NCBI RefSeq assembly: GCF_014836665.1
Contig: NZ_JACSQJ010000001.1
Span: 684,387 to 748,386, forward strand
DNA from: Luteimonas colneyensis
Lineage (GTDB): Bacteria; Pseudomonadota; Gammaproteobacteria; Xanthomonadales; Xanthomonadaceae
Length of the DNA stretch: 64,000 nt
Reading direction: 5' to 3'
This document shows, piece by piece, positions 1-9,100 of this stretch. Positions within the stretch are counted from its first letter, which is position 1. Every line of letters begins with the position of its first letter. The notes under the pieces are model-generated. The model worked only from the letters and a program-made list of their open reading frames with translations, had not been told where the DNA came from and did no database searches. Made by a program: the position numbers and the translations under genes.

Positions 1-455
1 GAGTGTTCATTGTCGCAAGTTATCGATCAGAATCCGCCTATAAGTTCCTTTCTAACTGCCGCGAACGCTACCGGGATTCTCCGCCGGGAGGAGCGAAACG
101 GGAGAAGTCTGGATCCGATCTTCGAGGAGGGACTGCAGAGCACGATCCGCTTCTGGTGCAACGTCGGGGAGGCTTTGGGTATACCAAAGCAAGAGATTTT
201 AGCCCCACGATTCGCGCTCAAACTGGAGGACATCAGGGCGGCCATAGCGACAGACCGATTCTCTGTCGCCAGGAACTTGACGTGGGACGAGTGCGAACAA
301 CTGATGGGCTTCCCCGAAGGATGGACGGCCGTAGAGGGAGACTCATTGGCAATGCCGTCGCCCCCCCCATCGCAGAGTGGATCGCACGCGGCATCATCGC
401 GGTCGAAGAAGGCCACGAAGAGCAGGTGAAAGGGCAACAAGTGAAAACCGGGTAG
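1..455 (+). pseudogene. Phage-type DNA cytosine-5 methyltransferase, C-terminal part, frameshifted
   Basis: The frame that is open at the window edge encodes a segment like the variable/target region of phage-type C5 cytosine methyltransferases (FLTAANATGILRREERNGR) followed by LTWDECEQLMGFPEGWTAVEG. The normal end of such enzymes, RLIGNAVAPPIAEWIARGI, is present but in another frame, starting at 339 and stopping at 453-455. The switch lies near 336-341, and a few family residues between WTAVEG and RLIGN also seem missing. The catalytic Cys-containing N-terminal half would lie left of the window. A run of eight C (361-368) sits in the second frame. The gene is probably inactive, although a sequencing indel cannot be excluded. 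Its role would have been self-protection by DNA methylation within the mobile element. Confidence 0.7.
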
Positions 456-518
456 CGCGCAAAGCGGAGGGGCAGCTTAGGCTGCCCCACTGCTCTCTAA
501 AGTCGTGGCCCTATGCCG

Positions 519-764
519 CTAGGAAGCATCTGAGCCTTCAAGAACCTTTAAAAGGGCGCCCCCGTCGACTCGAAGGTGACGACATACAAGGACGTAATCC
601 AGAACGTCCAGCCGACGCTCGCCTAGTTCGTACTTTGAGACAAATGACTGCGTACGACCGAGAGCGCGAGCAAGCTCAACCTGAGTCAGCCCACGAGATT
701 CACGGGCCGAGATCAACTCCTTCCTGAGGAGCGCATATCCGGCCGCCTTCACTCCGCTACGCAT
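519..764 (-). CDS. XRE/Cro-family helix-turn-helix regulator (small)
   Basis: An 81-residue protein with a lambda-repressor-like helix-turn-helix at about residues 14-55 (SRGLTQVELARALGRTQSF then VSKYELGERRLDV). There is no dimerisation or protease domain, so it resembles small phage or toxin-antitoxin regulators. It is divergent from the AlpA-like gene at 841, and its ATG is only 3 bp from a perfect 7-bp inverted repeat (768-785), a plausible autoregulatory operator. The likely job is control of the divergent gene pair of the element. No toxin partner is visible next to it. Confidence 0.75.
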   Translation of the reverse strand: MRSGVKAAGYALLRKELISARESRGLTQVELARALGRTQSFVSKYELGERRLDVLDYVLVCRHLRVDGGALLKVLEGSDAS

Positions 765-767
765 CTA

Positions 768-785
768 GCCAGCCTAGTGGCTGGC
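768..785. promoter_or_regulatory. Candidate operator: GCCAGCC-TAGT-GGCTGGC
   Basis: A perfect 7-bp inverted repeat with a 4-base spacer lies in the 76-bp divergent region between the XRE and AlpA-like genes, just upstream of the XRE start codon. Dyads of this size at such a position are typical repressor sites. Protein binding is inferred, and a short RNA hairpin masking translation of the XRE gene is an alternative. Confidence 0.45.
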
Positions 786-840
786 ACCGAATAACCCATT
801 TTGGACTATTCTTAAGGCCCGCTCAGTGAAGAGGTGCCTT

Positions 841-1065
841 ATGCGAGCCCGAAAGACCGCCAGTCTTCCCCCCACCCGCCTCCTCCCAGCAGACGCCGAG
901 CTCCTGACTACCCGTGAGGCAGCAGCCCTCACGAAGATGAGCATGGCCTGGTTTGAGCGCCACCGCTGGGAGCGTACGGGACCGTCATACATCAGGCGCG
1001 GAAGATCGGTGAGGTACGTCAAGGCCGAGCTGCTTGAGTGGTGGGCAGAAGGCAGAGAGCGCTAG
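841..1065 (+). CDS. AlpA/excisionase-like DNA-binding protein (MerR-type winged helix)
   Basis: A 74-residue basic protein with the layout of AlpA/excisionase helix-turn-helix proteins: LLTTREAAALTKMSMAWFER as the HTH, then GPSYIRRGRSVRYVKAELLEWW, where the RxVRY and LxxW features are typical. ATG 841 is chosen over an upstream in-frame GTG (826) because GAAGAGG at 828-834 is well spaced from it. Such proteins act as recombination directionality factors or activators of integrase genes in prophages and islands. Its position 0.4 kb from the presumed attachment site supports an excision role, but this is inference. Confidence 0.75.
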   Translation: MRARKTASLPPTRLLPADAELLTTREAAALTKMSMAWFERHRWERTGPSYIRRGRSVRYVKAELLEWWAEGRER

Positions 1066-1132
1066 CGCACGCAGCCACTCTGCAGATCTGAACAATGACC
1101 GCGCGGGCCTTGTCTGCAATAATTGTGCACTA

Positions 1133-1209
1133 GGCCCCGTAGCTCAACTGGATAGAGCGCACCCCTCCTAAGGGTGAGGCTACAGGTTCAAGTCCTGTCG
1201 GGGCCGCCA
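1133..1209 (+). tRNA. tRNA-Arg(CCT)
   Basis: A complete cloverleaf can be drawn. The acceptor arms GGCCCCG (1133-1139) and CGGGGCC (1199-1205) pair perfectly. The D-arm is GCTCAACTGGATAGAGC and the anticodon stem is CACCC/GGGTG around loop CTCCTAA (1165-1171), which gives anticodon CCT at 1167-1169. The T-arm is ACAGG-TTCAAGT-CCTGT, followed by discriminator G and an encoded CCA (1207-1209). It reads AGG arginine codons. Its body differs clearly from the tRNA-Arg(CCT) remnant at 1445-1489, so the two are not copies of one gene. Confidence 0.93.
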
Positions 1210-1444
1210 ACCGATCAGCTGCTGGGGTCGGAGCGAATTCGTACTCGGCTCAGGTCGCGCGCAATCGTTCCATCCAGAGGTGCCGTACGCGCGCCTTATG
1301 CGCCTAACAGCCCAATCAGCGATCTGACCTTTACTGCATAAAAGAAACCGACACAACAGTCAACTTAACAGACGTTCCCGGCTAGTTAGAAGAAGTACGA
1401 CGAACTTAGAAGAAGATACTTCGTATACATATAACTATATGAAG
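1210..1444. other. Non-coding AT-richer island terminus with direct and inverted repeats
   Basis: No convincing gene was found here. The base composition is visibly richer in A+T than the rest of the window. TTAGAAGAAG occurs twice in direct orientation (1386-1395 and 1406-1415, 20 bp apart). It is followed by an imperfect palindrome, CTTCGTATA/TATATGAAG (1419-1427 and 1436-1444, 8 of 9 pairs), that abuts the tRNA fragment. Repeats of this kind beside an attachment core are what integrase arm-type or excisionase sites look like. The binding role is inferred from position only. Confidence 0.5.
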
Positions 1445-1489
1445 CTCCTAAGGGGAAGGTCGTGCGTTCGAATCGCGCCGGGGGCGCCA
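1445..1489 (+). other. 3' half of tRNA-Arg(CCT): attachment-site remnant
   Basis: The sequence starts exactly at an anticodon loop CTCCTAA (1445-1451) and continues through the 3' anticodon stem, variable region, T-arm (GTGCG-TTCGAAT-CGCGC), acceptor strand CGGGGGC (1479-1485), G and CCA (1487-1489). The bases just upstream cannot pair with the 3' anticodon stem, so the 5' half is absent. This is the expected product of site-specific integration with crossover in the anticodon loop. The intact 5' half should lie at the far end of the element, outside this window. The expected host 5' strand is GCCCCCG, which the tRNA at 1133 does not carry. Confidence 0.75.
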
Positions 1490-1511
1490 CCACCCAGCGG
1501 GGCGCGCAGCG

Positions 1512-1524
1512 CCCCCCCCCCCCC
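1512..1524 (+). repeat. Homopolymer tract of 13 C
   Basis: Thirteen consecutive C residues sit 18 bp upstream of the dehydrogenase start codon at 1543, preceded by a GGGGCGCGCAGCGCCCC-type dyad. The tract could slip in length or could be a sequencing artefact. As part of the leader it might also form a GC-rich hairpin. No function is demonstrated. Confidence 0.6.
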
Positions 1525-1542
1525 GCCCCCGGGGCCCACCCC

Positions 1543-3078
1543 ATGACCCACCCCGTCCTCACCGCCCTCGGCCTGTCCGGCAGCGAATCCGGCACCTACC
1601 TCGGCAATGGCGAGTGGGCGTCGACCCGCGACGCCGGCGTGCTGGAGCCGGTCAACCCGACCGACGGCGAGGTGCTGGGCCAGGTGCATGCCGCCTCCGA
1701 GGCCGACTACGAGCTGATCGTCGAGCGCGCCCAGCGCGCCTTCAAGTCCTGGCGCACCACCCCGGCGCCGCTGCGCGGCGAGGCCATCCGCCTGTGCGCC
1801 AACGCGCTGCGCGCGAACAAGGACATGCTCGGCTCGCTGGTCGCGCTGGAAATGGGCAAGTCGAAGCCGGAAGGCGACGGCGAGGTGCAGGAGATGATCG
1901 ACATCGGCGACTTCGCCGTGGGCCTGTCGCGCCAGCTCTACGGCCTGACCATGCACTCCGAGCGCCCCGGCCACCGCATGTACGAGCAGTGGCACCCGCT
2001 GGGCATCGTCGGGATCATCTCGGCGTTCAACTTCCCGGTCGCGGTCTGGGCCTGGAATTCGTTCATCGCGGCCGTCTGCGGCGACATCTCGATCTGGAAG
2101 CCCTCGGGCAAGACCCCGCTGTCGGCGATCGCGTCGATGCGCGTCTGCAACGAGGCGCTGCGCGAGGGCGGCTTCCCCGACCTCTTCTTCCTGTTCAACG
2201 ACACCGACAACGCGCTGGCCGAGCGCATGGTCGACGACAGGCGCGTGGCGATGATCAGCTTCACCGGCTCGACGAAGGTCGGCCGCCAGGTCGGCGAGCG
2301 CGTCGCGCGCCGCATGGGCCGCTCGCTGCTCGAGCTCGGCGGCAACAACGCCATGATCGTGGACGAGACCGCGGACCTGAAGCTGGCGATCCCGGCGATC
2401 GTGTTCGGCGCCGTCGGCACCGCCGGCCAGCGCTGCACCACCACCCGCCGCGTCTTCATCCACGAGTCGATCTACGACGACGTGCTCGGCAAGCTCAAGA
2501 CCGCCTACGGCCAGGTCGAGAAGAAGATCGGCGACCCGACCGACGCCGCCAACCTGATGGGCCCGCTCAACAGCCAGGCGGCGGTCGACGCCTACCTGGC
2601 CGCGATCGAGAAGGCCAAGGCCAGCGGCGGCACCGTCGAGACGGGCGGCCGCGCGCTCACCGACCGCAAGGGCTTCTTCGTGCTGCCGACCATCGTCACC
2701 GGCCTGGCCAACGACGCCGACGTGGTGCAGACCGAGACCTTCGCGCCGATCCTCTACGTGATGAAGTACTCGGAGCTCGAGGACGCGATCGACATGCAGA
2801 ACGACGTGCCGCAGGGCCTGTCGTCGGCGATCTTCACCACCAACCTCAAGCGCGCCGAGGCCTTCCTGTCGGCGGCGGGTTCGGACTGCGGCATCGCCAA
2901 CGTCAACATCGGCACCTCGGGCGCCGAGATCGGCGGCGCCTTCGGCGGCGAGAAGGAGACCGGCGGCGGCCGCGAGTCGGGTTCGGACGCGTGGCGCGCC
3001 TACATGCGCCGCCAGACCAACACCATCAACTACTCCGACGCGCTGCCGCTGGCCCAGGGCATCAAGTTCGACCTCTGA
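1543..3078 (+). CDS. amaB: ALDH7-family aldehyde dehydrogenase (piperideine-6-carboxylate / alpha-aminoadipate semialdehyde dehydrogenase type)
   Basis: A 511-residue NAD-dependent aldehyde dehydrogenase that resembles the antiquitin/AmaB branch. Diagnostic segments are [25 protein letters not shown] (general-base Glu264) and [12 protein letters not shown] (nucleophile Cys298). AmaB oxidises the semialdehyde/cyclic imine of L-lysine (pipecolate) breakdown to aminoadipate in the cytosol. The start at ATG 1543 ([11 protein letters not shown]) fits the family length. The upstream in-frame ATG at 1462 lies inside the tRNA remnant and is rejected. It is the first chromosomal gene beside the island, with pyrD starting 10 bp after its stop. 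The substrate is inferred from family membership; other semialdehydes are possible. Confidence 0.8.
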   Translation: MTHPVLTALGLSGSESGTYLGNGEWASTRDAGVLEPVNPTDGEVLGQVHAASEADYELIVERAQRAFKSWRTTPAPLRGEAIRLCANALRANKDMLGSLVALEMGKSKPEGDGEVQEMIDIGDFAVGLSRQLYGLTMHSERPGHRMYEQWHPLGIVGIISAFNFPVAVWAWNSFIAAVCGDISIWKPSGKTPLSAIASMRVCNEALREGGFPDLFFLFNDTDNALAERMVDDRRVAMISFTGSTKVGRQVGERVARRMGRSLLELGGNNAMIVDETADLKLAIPAIVFGAVGTAGQRCTTTRRVFIHESIYDDVLGKLKTAYGQVEKKIGDPTDAANLMGPLNSQAAVDAYLAAIEKAKASGGTVETGGRALTDRKGFFVLPTIVTGLANDADVVQTETFAPILYVMKYSELEDAIDMQNDVPQGLSSAIFTTNLKRAEAFLSAAGSDCGIANVNIGTSGAEIGGAFGGEKETGGGRESGSDAWRAYMRRQTNTINYSDALPLAQGIKFDL

Positions 3079-3088
3079 GGACACCCCC

Positions 3089-4147
3089 ATGTACGGGTTG
3101 GCGCGGCCCTTCCTGTTCGCCCTCGACGCCGAGCGCGCGCACGGACTGGGCCTGTCCTCGCTCGAGGCGCTGCACCGCCTGCGGCTGCAGCGCCTGCTCG
3201 GGGGCGCGCCGCGCCCGTTCCCGGTCAAGGCCCTCGGCCTGACCTTCCCCAACCCGGTCGGCCTGGCGGCCGGGCTGGACAAGAACGGCGAACACATCGA
3301 CGCGCTGCTGGGGCTCGGCTTCGGCTTCGTCGAGGTCGGGACGGTCACGCCGCGCGCGCAGCCGGGCAACCAGAAGCCGCGCATGTTCCGCCTGCCGGAG
3401 CACCGCGCGGTCATCAACCGCCTGGGCTTCAACAACGATGGCGTCGACGCGCTGGTGCGCAACGTCGCGCGCGCGCAGCGCCGCGGCGACGGCGTGCTCG
3501 GCATCAACATCGGCAAGAACAAGGACACGCCCAACGAGTCGGCGCACACCGACTACCTGCACTGCCTCGAGCGGGTCTACCCGCTGGCCGACTACGTCAC
3601 CGTCAACATCTCCTCGCCCAACACCGCCGGCCTGCGCGAACTGCAGGAGGAGCAGGCGCTGCGCCGCCTGGTGGGCGAACTGCGCGAGGGCCAGGAGCGC
3701 CTGGCCGCGCGCCACGGCCGCCGCGTGCCGGTGCTGGTCAAGGTCGCGCCCGACCTCAGCGACGAGGACATCGACGCCGCCGCGCGCGTGCTGGGCGACC
3801 TCGGCGTGGACGGCGTGATCGCCACCAACACCACCGTGTCGCGCATCGCGGTGCAGGAGCACCCGCACGCGCACGAGACCGGCGGCCTGTCCGGCGAGCC
3901 GCTGATGAACAAGTCCACCGCGGTGCTGCGGATGCTGCGCACGCGGCTGCCGGAGACGATCCCGCTGGTGGGCGCGGGCGGCATCCTGTCGGGCGCGGAC
4001 GCAGCCAAGAAGACCGCGGCCGGGGCCTCGCTGGTGCAGCTCTACACCGGCCTGGTGTATCGCGGACCGGCCCTCATCGGCGAATGCGTGGAGGCGATCC
4101 GCCGCCGCAAGGAAGCCCCCAGCCGCGGCAACCTGCCCAACCTGTGA
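3089..4147 (+). CDS. pyrD: Dihydroorotate dehydrogenase, class 2 (quinone)
   Basis: A 352-residue enzyme that oxidises dihydroorotate to orotate with FMN and passes electrons to ubiquinone at the inner membrane, in pyrimidine synthesis. Visible marks are the N-terminal membrane-association helices (residues 1-40), [11 protein letters not shown] (59-68), NRLGFNNDG and [11 protein letters not shown] with the class-2 catalytic Ser176. ATNTT, a GGLSG(E)P segment, LVGAGGI and QLYTGLVY are further FMN-site marks. GAGGA lies upstream of ATG 3089. Its stop overlaps the GTG start of murB (GTGA), which suggests translational coupling. Confidence 0.97.
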   Translation: MYGLARPFLFALDAERAHGLGLSSLEALHRLRLQRLLGGAPRPFPVKALGLTFPNPVGLAAGLDKNGEHIDALLGLGFGFVEVGTVTPRAQPGNQKPRMFRLPEHRAVINRLGFNNDGVDALVRNVARAQRRGDGVLGINIGKNKDTPNESAHTDYLHCLERVYPLADYVTVNISSPNTAGLRELQEEQALRRLVGELREGQERLAARHGRRVPVLVKVAPDLSDEDIDAAARVLGDLGVDGVIATNTTVSRIAVQEHPHAHETGGLSGEPLMNKSTAVLRMLRTRLPETIPLVGAGGILSGADAAKKTAAGASLVQLYTGLVYRGPALIGECVEAIRRRKEAPSRGNLPNL

Positions 4148-5202
4148 GCATCGCCGCTTCCGAAGCCGGGTCCGCCCCACGCTGGACCCGCGACGCCGAC
4201 CTGACCGCGCGCACCAGCTTCCGGGTGCCGGCGCGGGCCGCCTGGCTGGTCGAAGTGTCCGACGCGGGCAGCCTGCCCGCCGTGCTCGAGGATCCCCGGA
4301 TCGCCGGGGCCGAACTGCTCGTGTTCGGCGGCGGCAGCAACCTGCTGTTCGCCGCGCCGCTCGACGGCGTTGCGCTGGCCCTGACGGGCGACGCCGTGGA
4401 GGTCGTGGGCGACGACGGCGACCACGTGGTGGTGCGCGCCGGGACCGGACACGGCTGGCATGGCTTCGTGCAGCACACGCTGTCGCTGGGCCTGTCCGGA
4501 CTGGAGAACCTGTCGCTGATCCCCGGCACCGTAGGCGCCGCGCCGATCCAGAACATCGGTGCCTACGGCGTCGAAATCGACCAGCGCGTGCATGCCGTCG
4601 AGGCCTGGGACCGCGACGCCGGACGCCCGGTGCGGCTGGCCGCGGACGACTGCGGCTTCGCCTACCGCGACAGCCGCTTCAAGCGCGAGAGCGGGCGCTG
4701 GGTGGTCACGGCGGTGGAGTTCGCGCTGTCGCGCACGCCGCGGCTGCAGCTCGGCTATGCGGGCATCGGCGCTGAACTCGCGACGATGGGCGTCGTGGAG
4801 CCCACGCCGGCGCTGGTCTCCGAAGCCGTCTGCCGGATCCGCCGGAGCAAGCTGCCCGACCCGGCCGTGCTCGGCAACGCCGGCAGCTTCTTCAAGAACC
4901 CGATCGTGCCGGAAGACCATGCCGCGGCCCTGCTCGACGCGCACCCCGGCATGCCCTCGTTCGCGGCGGGCCCGGGCTGGCGCAAGCTGTCCGCCGGCTG
5001 GCTGATCGACGCGGCGGGATGGAAGGGCCATCGCGATGGCGATGCCGGCGTCGCGCCCGGGCACGCGCTGGTGCTGGTGAACCACGGCCAGGCCAGCGGC
5101 GCGGAGCTGCTGGCGCTGGCGCGACGGATCGCGGGCTCGGTACAGGCACGCTTCGGCGTGGCCCTGGAGCCCGAGCCGCGCATCGTCGGCGCCAGCTGGT
5201 GA
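4144..5202 (+). CDS. murB: UDP-N-acetylenolpyruvoylglucosamine reductase
   Basis: A 352-residue flavoenzyme that reduces UDP-GlcNAc-enolpyruvate to UDP-MurNAc with NADPH, the second step of peptidoglycan precursor synthesis. FAD-binding marks are [10 protein letters not shown] (60-69) and [19 protein letters not shown] (126-144). Catalytic candidates are Arg175 in YRDSR, Ser248 in [10 protein letters not shown] and the C-terminal Glu in EPEPRIVG. The long form is MurB type I. Start GTG 4144 is chosen because it overlaps the pyrD stop and gives the family N-terminus. The frame stays open further upstream, but only inside pyrD. Its own stop overlaps the next gene's GTG. Confidence 0.96.
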   Translation: MSIAASEAGSAPRWTRDADLTARTSFRVPARAAWLVEVSDAGSLPAVLEDPRIAGAELLVFGGGSNLLFAAPLDGVALALTGDAVEVVGDDGDHVVVRAGTGHGWHGFVQHTLSLGLSGLENLSLIPGTVGAAPIQNIGAYGVEIDQRVHAVEAWDRDAGRPVRLAADDCGFAYRDSRFKRESGRWVVTAVEFALSRTPRLQLGYAGIGAELATMGVVEPTPALVSEAVCRIRRSKLPDPAVLGNAGSFFKNPIVPEDHAAALLDAHPGMPSFAAGPGWRKLSAGWLIDAAGWKGHRDGDAGVAPGHALVLVNHGQASGAELLALARRIAGSVQARFGVALEPEPRIVGASW

Positions 5203-6113
5203 ACCCCGCCGCCTCCAGCCCGCAGGCCCGCGCCGCGCTGCTGATGCTGGGCAGCACCGGCTTCTTCGCCGCGATGGCGGTGACCATCCGCCTGGCGTCC
5301 GAGGCACTGTCGACCTACGAGGTGGCATTCTTCCGCAACCTCTTCGGCCTGCTGTTCCTGCTGCCGTTCCTGTTCCGCGGCCGCCGGGAGCTGCCGCGCA
5401 CCAGGCAGCTGCCGCGCTACCTGGTGCGGTGCGCGATCGGCGTCGCCTCGATGCTGTGCGGGTTCTGGGCGCTTGGCCACCTGCCGATGGCGCAGGCGGT
5501 GGCGCTGTCCTACGCCACGCCGCTGTTCGCGACCGTGGCCGCGGTGTTCATCCTCGGCGAGACCGTGCGCCTGCGGCGCTGGTCGGCGGTGGTCATCGGG
5601 CTGGTCGGGGTGCTGGTGATCGTCCGTCCCGGCAGCACCGAGTTCAGCCTCGGCACCCTGGTCGCCCTGTCCGGCGCCCTGCTCGCGGCGCTGGTGGCGA
5701 TCCAGATCAAGCAGCTTTCGCGCGTCGACGCCGCCGACACCATCGTCTTCTACACCTACGTGTTCTGGGTGCCGATCTCGCTGGTGCCGGCGCTGTTCGC
5801 CTGGCAGTGGCCGCAGGGCAGCCAGTGGCTCTGGCTGCTCCTGCTCGGCGCCTTCGGCACCGGCGGGCAGCTGCTGTGGACGCGGGCCCTGAAGATCGGC
5901 GAGGTTTCGGCGCTGCAGCCGATCAGCTTCGTCCAGCTGCCGCTGGTGGCGCTGGCGGCGTGGCTGCTGTTCGGCGAGGCGCCCACGCGCTGGACCCTGG
6001 CAGGCGCCGGCATCATCCTCGCCGCCAACATCTACATCGCGCATCGCGAGGTGCAGCTGGCGCGGCGTGCGGCGACCACCGCGCCCGCCGAGGCGGCCAA
6101 GCCGGCGGAATGA
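5199..6113 (+). CDS. EamA/DMT-superfamily membrane transporter
   Basis: A 304-residue, very hydrophobic protein with about ten predicted membrane segments arranged as two EamA repeats (roughly 12-140 and 150-285). Typical pieces are a first helix with FFAAMAVTIRLA, the YATPLFATVAAVFILGE repeat signature and its second-half counterpart LPLVALAAWLLFGEAPT. DMT proteins export or import small metabolites and amino acids; the substrate cannot be read from the sequence. GTG 5199 overlaps the murB stop, so pyrD-murB-DMT is probably one transcript, ended by the hairpin at 6138-6163. Confidence 0.85.
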   Translation: MNPAASSPQARAALLMLGSTGFFAAMAVTIRLASEALSTYEVAFFRNLFGLLFLLPFLFRGRRELPRTRQLPRYLVRCAIGVASMLCGFWALGHLPMAQAVALSYATPLFATVAAVFILGETVRLRRWSAVVIGLVGVLVIVRPGSTEFSLGTLVALSGALLAALVAIQIKQLSRVDAADTIVFYTYVFWVPISLVPALFAWQWPQGSQWLWLLLLGAFGTGGQLLWTRALKIGEVSALQPISFVQLPLVALAAWLLFGEAPTRWTLAGAGIILAANIYIAHREVQLARRAATTAPAEAAKPAE

Positions 6114-6137
6114 GTCCGGCCGTACCCCCGCAATGAC

Positions 6138-6163
6138 GAAGGGCCCGGTTTCCCGGGCCCTTC
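6138..6163. terminator. Bidirectional intrinsic-terminator-like hairpin
   Basis: GAAGGGCCCGG and CCGGGCCCTTC form a perfect 11-bp stem with a 4-base loop between the convergent ends of the DMT transporter (6113) and the subtilase gene (6191). The U-tract is weak (TTCGCTT), so termination efficiency is uncertain. The position suits stopping both transcripts. Confidence 0.7.
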
Positions 6164-6190
6164 GCTTGCATCACCGCAGGCTTGCGCCGG

Positions 6191-9100
6191 TCACGGCGTG
6201 ACGGTCAGCGCCACGCGCGTGGCCTTCAGCGGCGCCACCGGATCGTTGCTCGCCACGCAGGCGTAGCCCGAGTAGCTGCCCGCCGCCAGGCCATTGGCCA
6301 GCAGCTGGGCCACCAGCGGCTGGGTGTCGCCCGGCTGCAGCGCGCCCGACGACGGCGCGATCGCACCGAGCCAGCTCGCGCCGCACGGCACTTCGCCGTC
6401 GACCTGCAAATCCAGGCTGTTGAACGACGTGTTCGCGACCCACGCGCCGGTGCCGTTGGTGGCGATGTTGATGCCGGCGAAACCACCCTGCCCGTCCGCG
6501 CTGCCGAACCACGCCCAGCGATTGGCGAAGGTGCCGGTGGTGTTGATCACCACCCAGTAGCGACCGGGCGGAAGGGTGACCACCTGCCCCGCGGCATCCA
6601 GGTCGATGCTGATGCGACCGCCGGCCAGGGTCACGCCAGCGCCGTTGGGCGCGCTGGCGTGGCTCCAGGCCGCCGCGGCGGCGTTGGTCAGCGGGTCGCC
6701 GGCGGGGAGGCCGGCGGCATCCGGATAGATGCTCCACTGCAGCGACTGGGCGGCCGTGGCCAGCGCCGCGCCGCTGACCACGAAGCCTTCGGCCGAGATC
6801 GCGGTGAGGCGCGTGGTGGAATCCACCACGAAGTCGTCGCCGGAGAACTGGGCCAGCAGGCCGGCCGTCGCCGGGTCCGTGTAACGGGTCGCGCGGAAGC
6901 CGCTGCCGACCGCACCGCGCCAGCGCTCCGCCAGGCGGCTGATCGCATCACCCGTGTTGTCGATCGACCAGTTGAGCACCGAGCCGCCGGTATTGCCGAG
7001 CGGGATGCTGACCGAGCCCTGGCCGCCCGCGGCGACGCTGGCCGCGGTGACCGGCGGCAGGCTCGCGACCGGCGGCTGCACCGCGATGCCGACCGGCAGG
7101 TTGAGCACCGGATCGGCCTTGCCGCCACGCAGGCCGCTGGCCTTGAGCTGCAGGTTGCCGAAGCTCCAGCTGCCGTCGTTGGGCAGGCTGGTGCTGTCGA
7201 TGGTCACGTGGAAGGTCACCGTGCCGTTGGCCGGAACGCGCGCCACCATCGGTGCCACCTTGCCGCGGATGCCGCCGAGGCTGGCCGTCCAGGTCTGCAC
7301 GCGGCCGTCCACGTTGCGGAAGGTCCGGGTGAAGGTGCAGCTGGTCTCGCAGTTGCGGTTGGCCAGGGTGGGCAGGTTCAGCGTCGACGGATCGCCGCCG
7401 TCCGCCGGGTCGGCCGCCAGGTAGTTCTCGGCGGACTCGTCGAGCACGAGGCCCGCGCGCACGGCCTGGTCGACGCGGATCCGGCCCGAACCCCGCGCGA
7501 ACGGATTCGCCGGGGTCACCTCGTCCTCGAGGAAGACCTGGCTGGTCGCCGTCATCGCGAGCGCCGACTTGACCTCGGACACGGTCCAGTCGGGACGCGC
7601 CTGGCGCACCAGCAGCGCGGCGCCGGCCTGGTGTGGCGACGCCATGGAGGTGCCGTTCATCAGACCGACGGCGTTCTCGAAGCCGGTGATCGTGGGTCCG
7701 GCGATGGCGGCGAGGATCGCGTAGCCGGGCGCGGTGACGTCGGGCTTGATCAGGCTGAAGCTGCCTGCGGGCCCGCGCGAGCTGAAGTCCGCCAGCGCAT
7801 CGGGCGTGTTCGGCACCGGCGTGGCCGGGAAGCCGATCGCCGCGGTGGCCGTCGGGTTCACCTGCTGGAAGTCGCGCAGCGCGTTGCCGATCGCCTGGGT
7901 CACGCCGAACGCCGGCACCGTGGTGTCGGGCACCGAGGGGATCAGCGGATCGGCGACGTTGTTCGCGATCACGACGGCGACGGCACCGGCGGCGCCCGCG
8001 CTGTTCACCTTGATCGTGAAACTGCAGCTGCCGCGGCGCACGACCGCGATCGCACCGCTGAAACTGCCGGCGGGATAGCCGGCGCAGCCGTCGTCCACGG
8101 CATCGATGGTCGGGCTGACGCGCAGCGGCGTGTTCGCCGGGTACGGCTGGGTGTGGCCGACGCCGTTCGCGCCCGTGGTGAGCTCGATGGCGGTGAGCGG
8201 CTCCGGCACGGTGCCCGGTCCGGTGACCTGCATCAGGAAGGAGAACCCTTCGCGGCCGTGCTGGGACGCGGCCGTGGACGACACCCACGGCTCGAGGTGG
8301 CCGAGGGTATTGGCCGCCGGACCGCTGTTGCCGGCCGAGCTGGCGACGAACACGCCGGCCTCGACGACGTCGAGGAAGGCCAGCGATACCGCCTCGCTCC
8401 ACGGCTGCGAGCCGCCGCCGATCGAGTAGTTGATGACGTCGGCCACGCCGTCGGCGACGACCTGGTTCACCGCCGCGACCGCGGACACGTTCGGGCACAG
8501 GCCCTGGCCGGTGGAGATGTTGGTGTAGCAGATGTCGAACGCGATCACGCCCGCGCGCGGCGCCACGCCGGAGATGTCCGCCTGCGCGCCGCTGATGCCG
8601 ACGGTGCGCCGGTTGCCGGCGACGGTGGAGGCCACGTGCGTGCCGTGCGAGTTGGTGTCGCCGAAGCCGGGCTCCTCGCGGAAGCCGGGGTTGGCGCAGG
8701 TATTGCCCGGCGCCTCGCAGACGAAGTCGTAGCCGCCGATGAGCTTGTCGTTGCAGCGGCCCTCGTCGACGCCGCCAGGCGCGCAGGTGCCGAGGTAGGT
8801 GCCGGCGCCGAGCGGATTGACGTGCGTGTAGCCGTCGACGGGATCCACCGCGGAGAACGAGGGGCTGCCGAAGTTGATGCCCGAATCCAGGATCGCGGCC
8901 ACCATGCCCTCGCCCTGGTACTCGCTGCCCGCCGCGGCGCCCGACCAGACCGCCGGCGCGCCGATCAGGGCCGGACCGGTGTCGGTGTCGGCCGCGTACT
9001 CGCGGTAGCCCTCGACCAGGCGCACATCGCGCATGCGGGCGATCTTCGCGGCTTCGGACGGCGCCAGCGCCACCACGATGCCGTTGACCGCATGCTGCAT

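Larger units (their letters stand above)
1..1489. mobile_element. Right end of an integrated island/prophage remnant in tRNA-Arg(CCT)
   Basis: Phage-type genes (C5 methyltransferase fragment, XRE and AlpA-like regulators), an AT-richer stretch and a tRNA 3' fragment at 1445-1489 all lie left of an uninterrupted run of housekeeping genes starting at 1543. This is the arrangement left when a tyrosine-integrase element inserts in a tRNA gene. The integrase and the other end are not in the window, so the size and type of element (prophage, ICE or satellite) are unknown. The right border is placed at about 1444/1445, where tRNA similarity begins. Confidence 0.6.

Noticed and set aside
1133-1209. 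The intact tRNA-Arg as the left half of the split host tRNA
   Set aside because: Its 5' acceptor strand does not match the remnant's 3' strand and it already has its own perfect 3' strand, so it is a separate gene.
1435-3549. A 704-codon minus-strand frame over the amaB-like and pyrD genes
   Set aside because: It is antisense to two well-supported enzymes and its translation is repetitive, with no domain.
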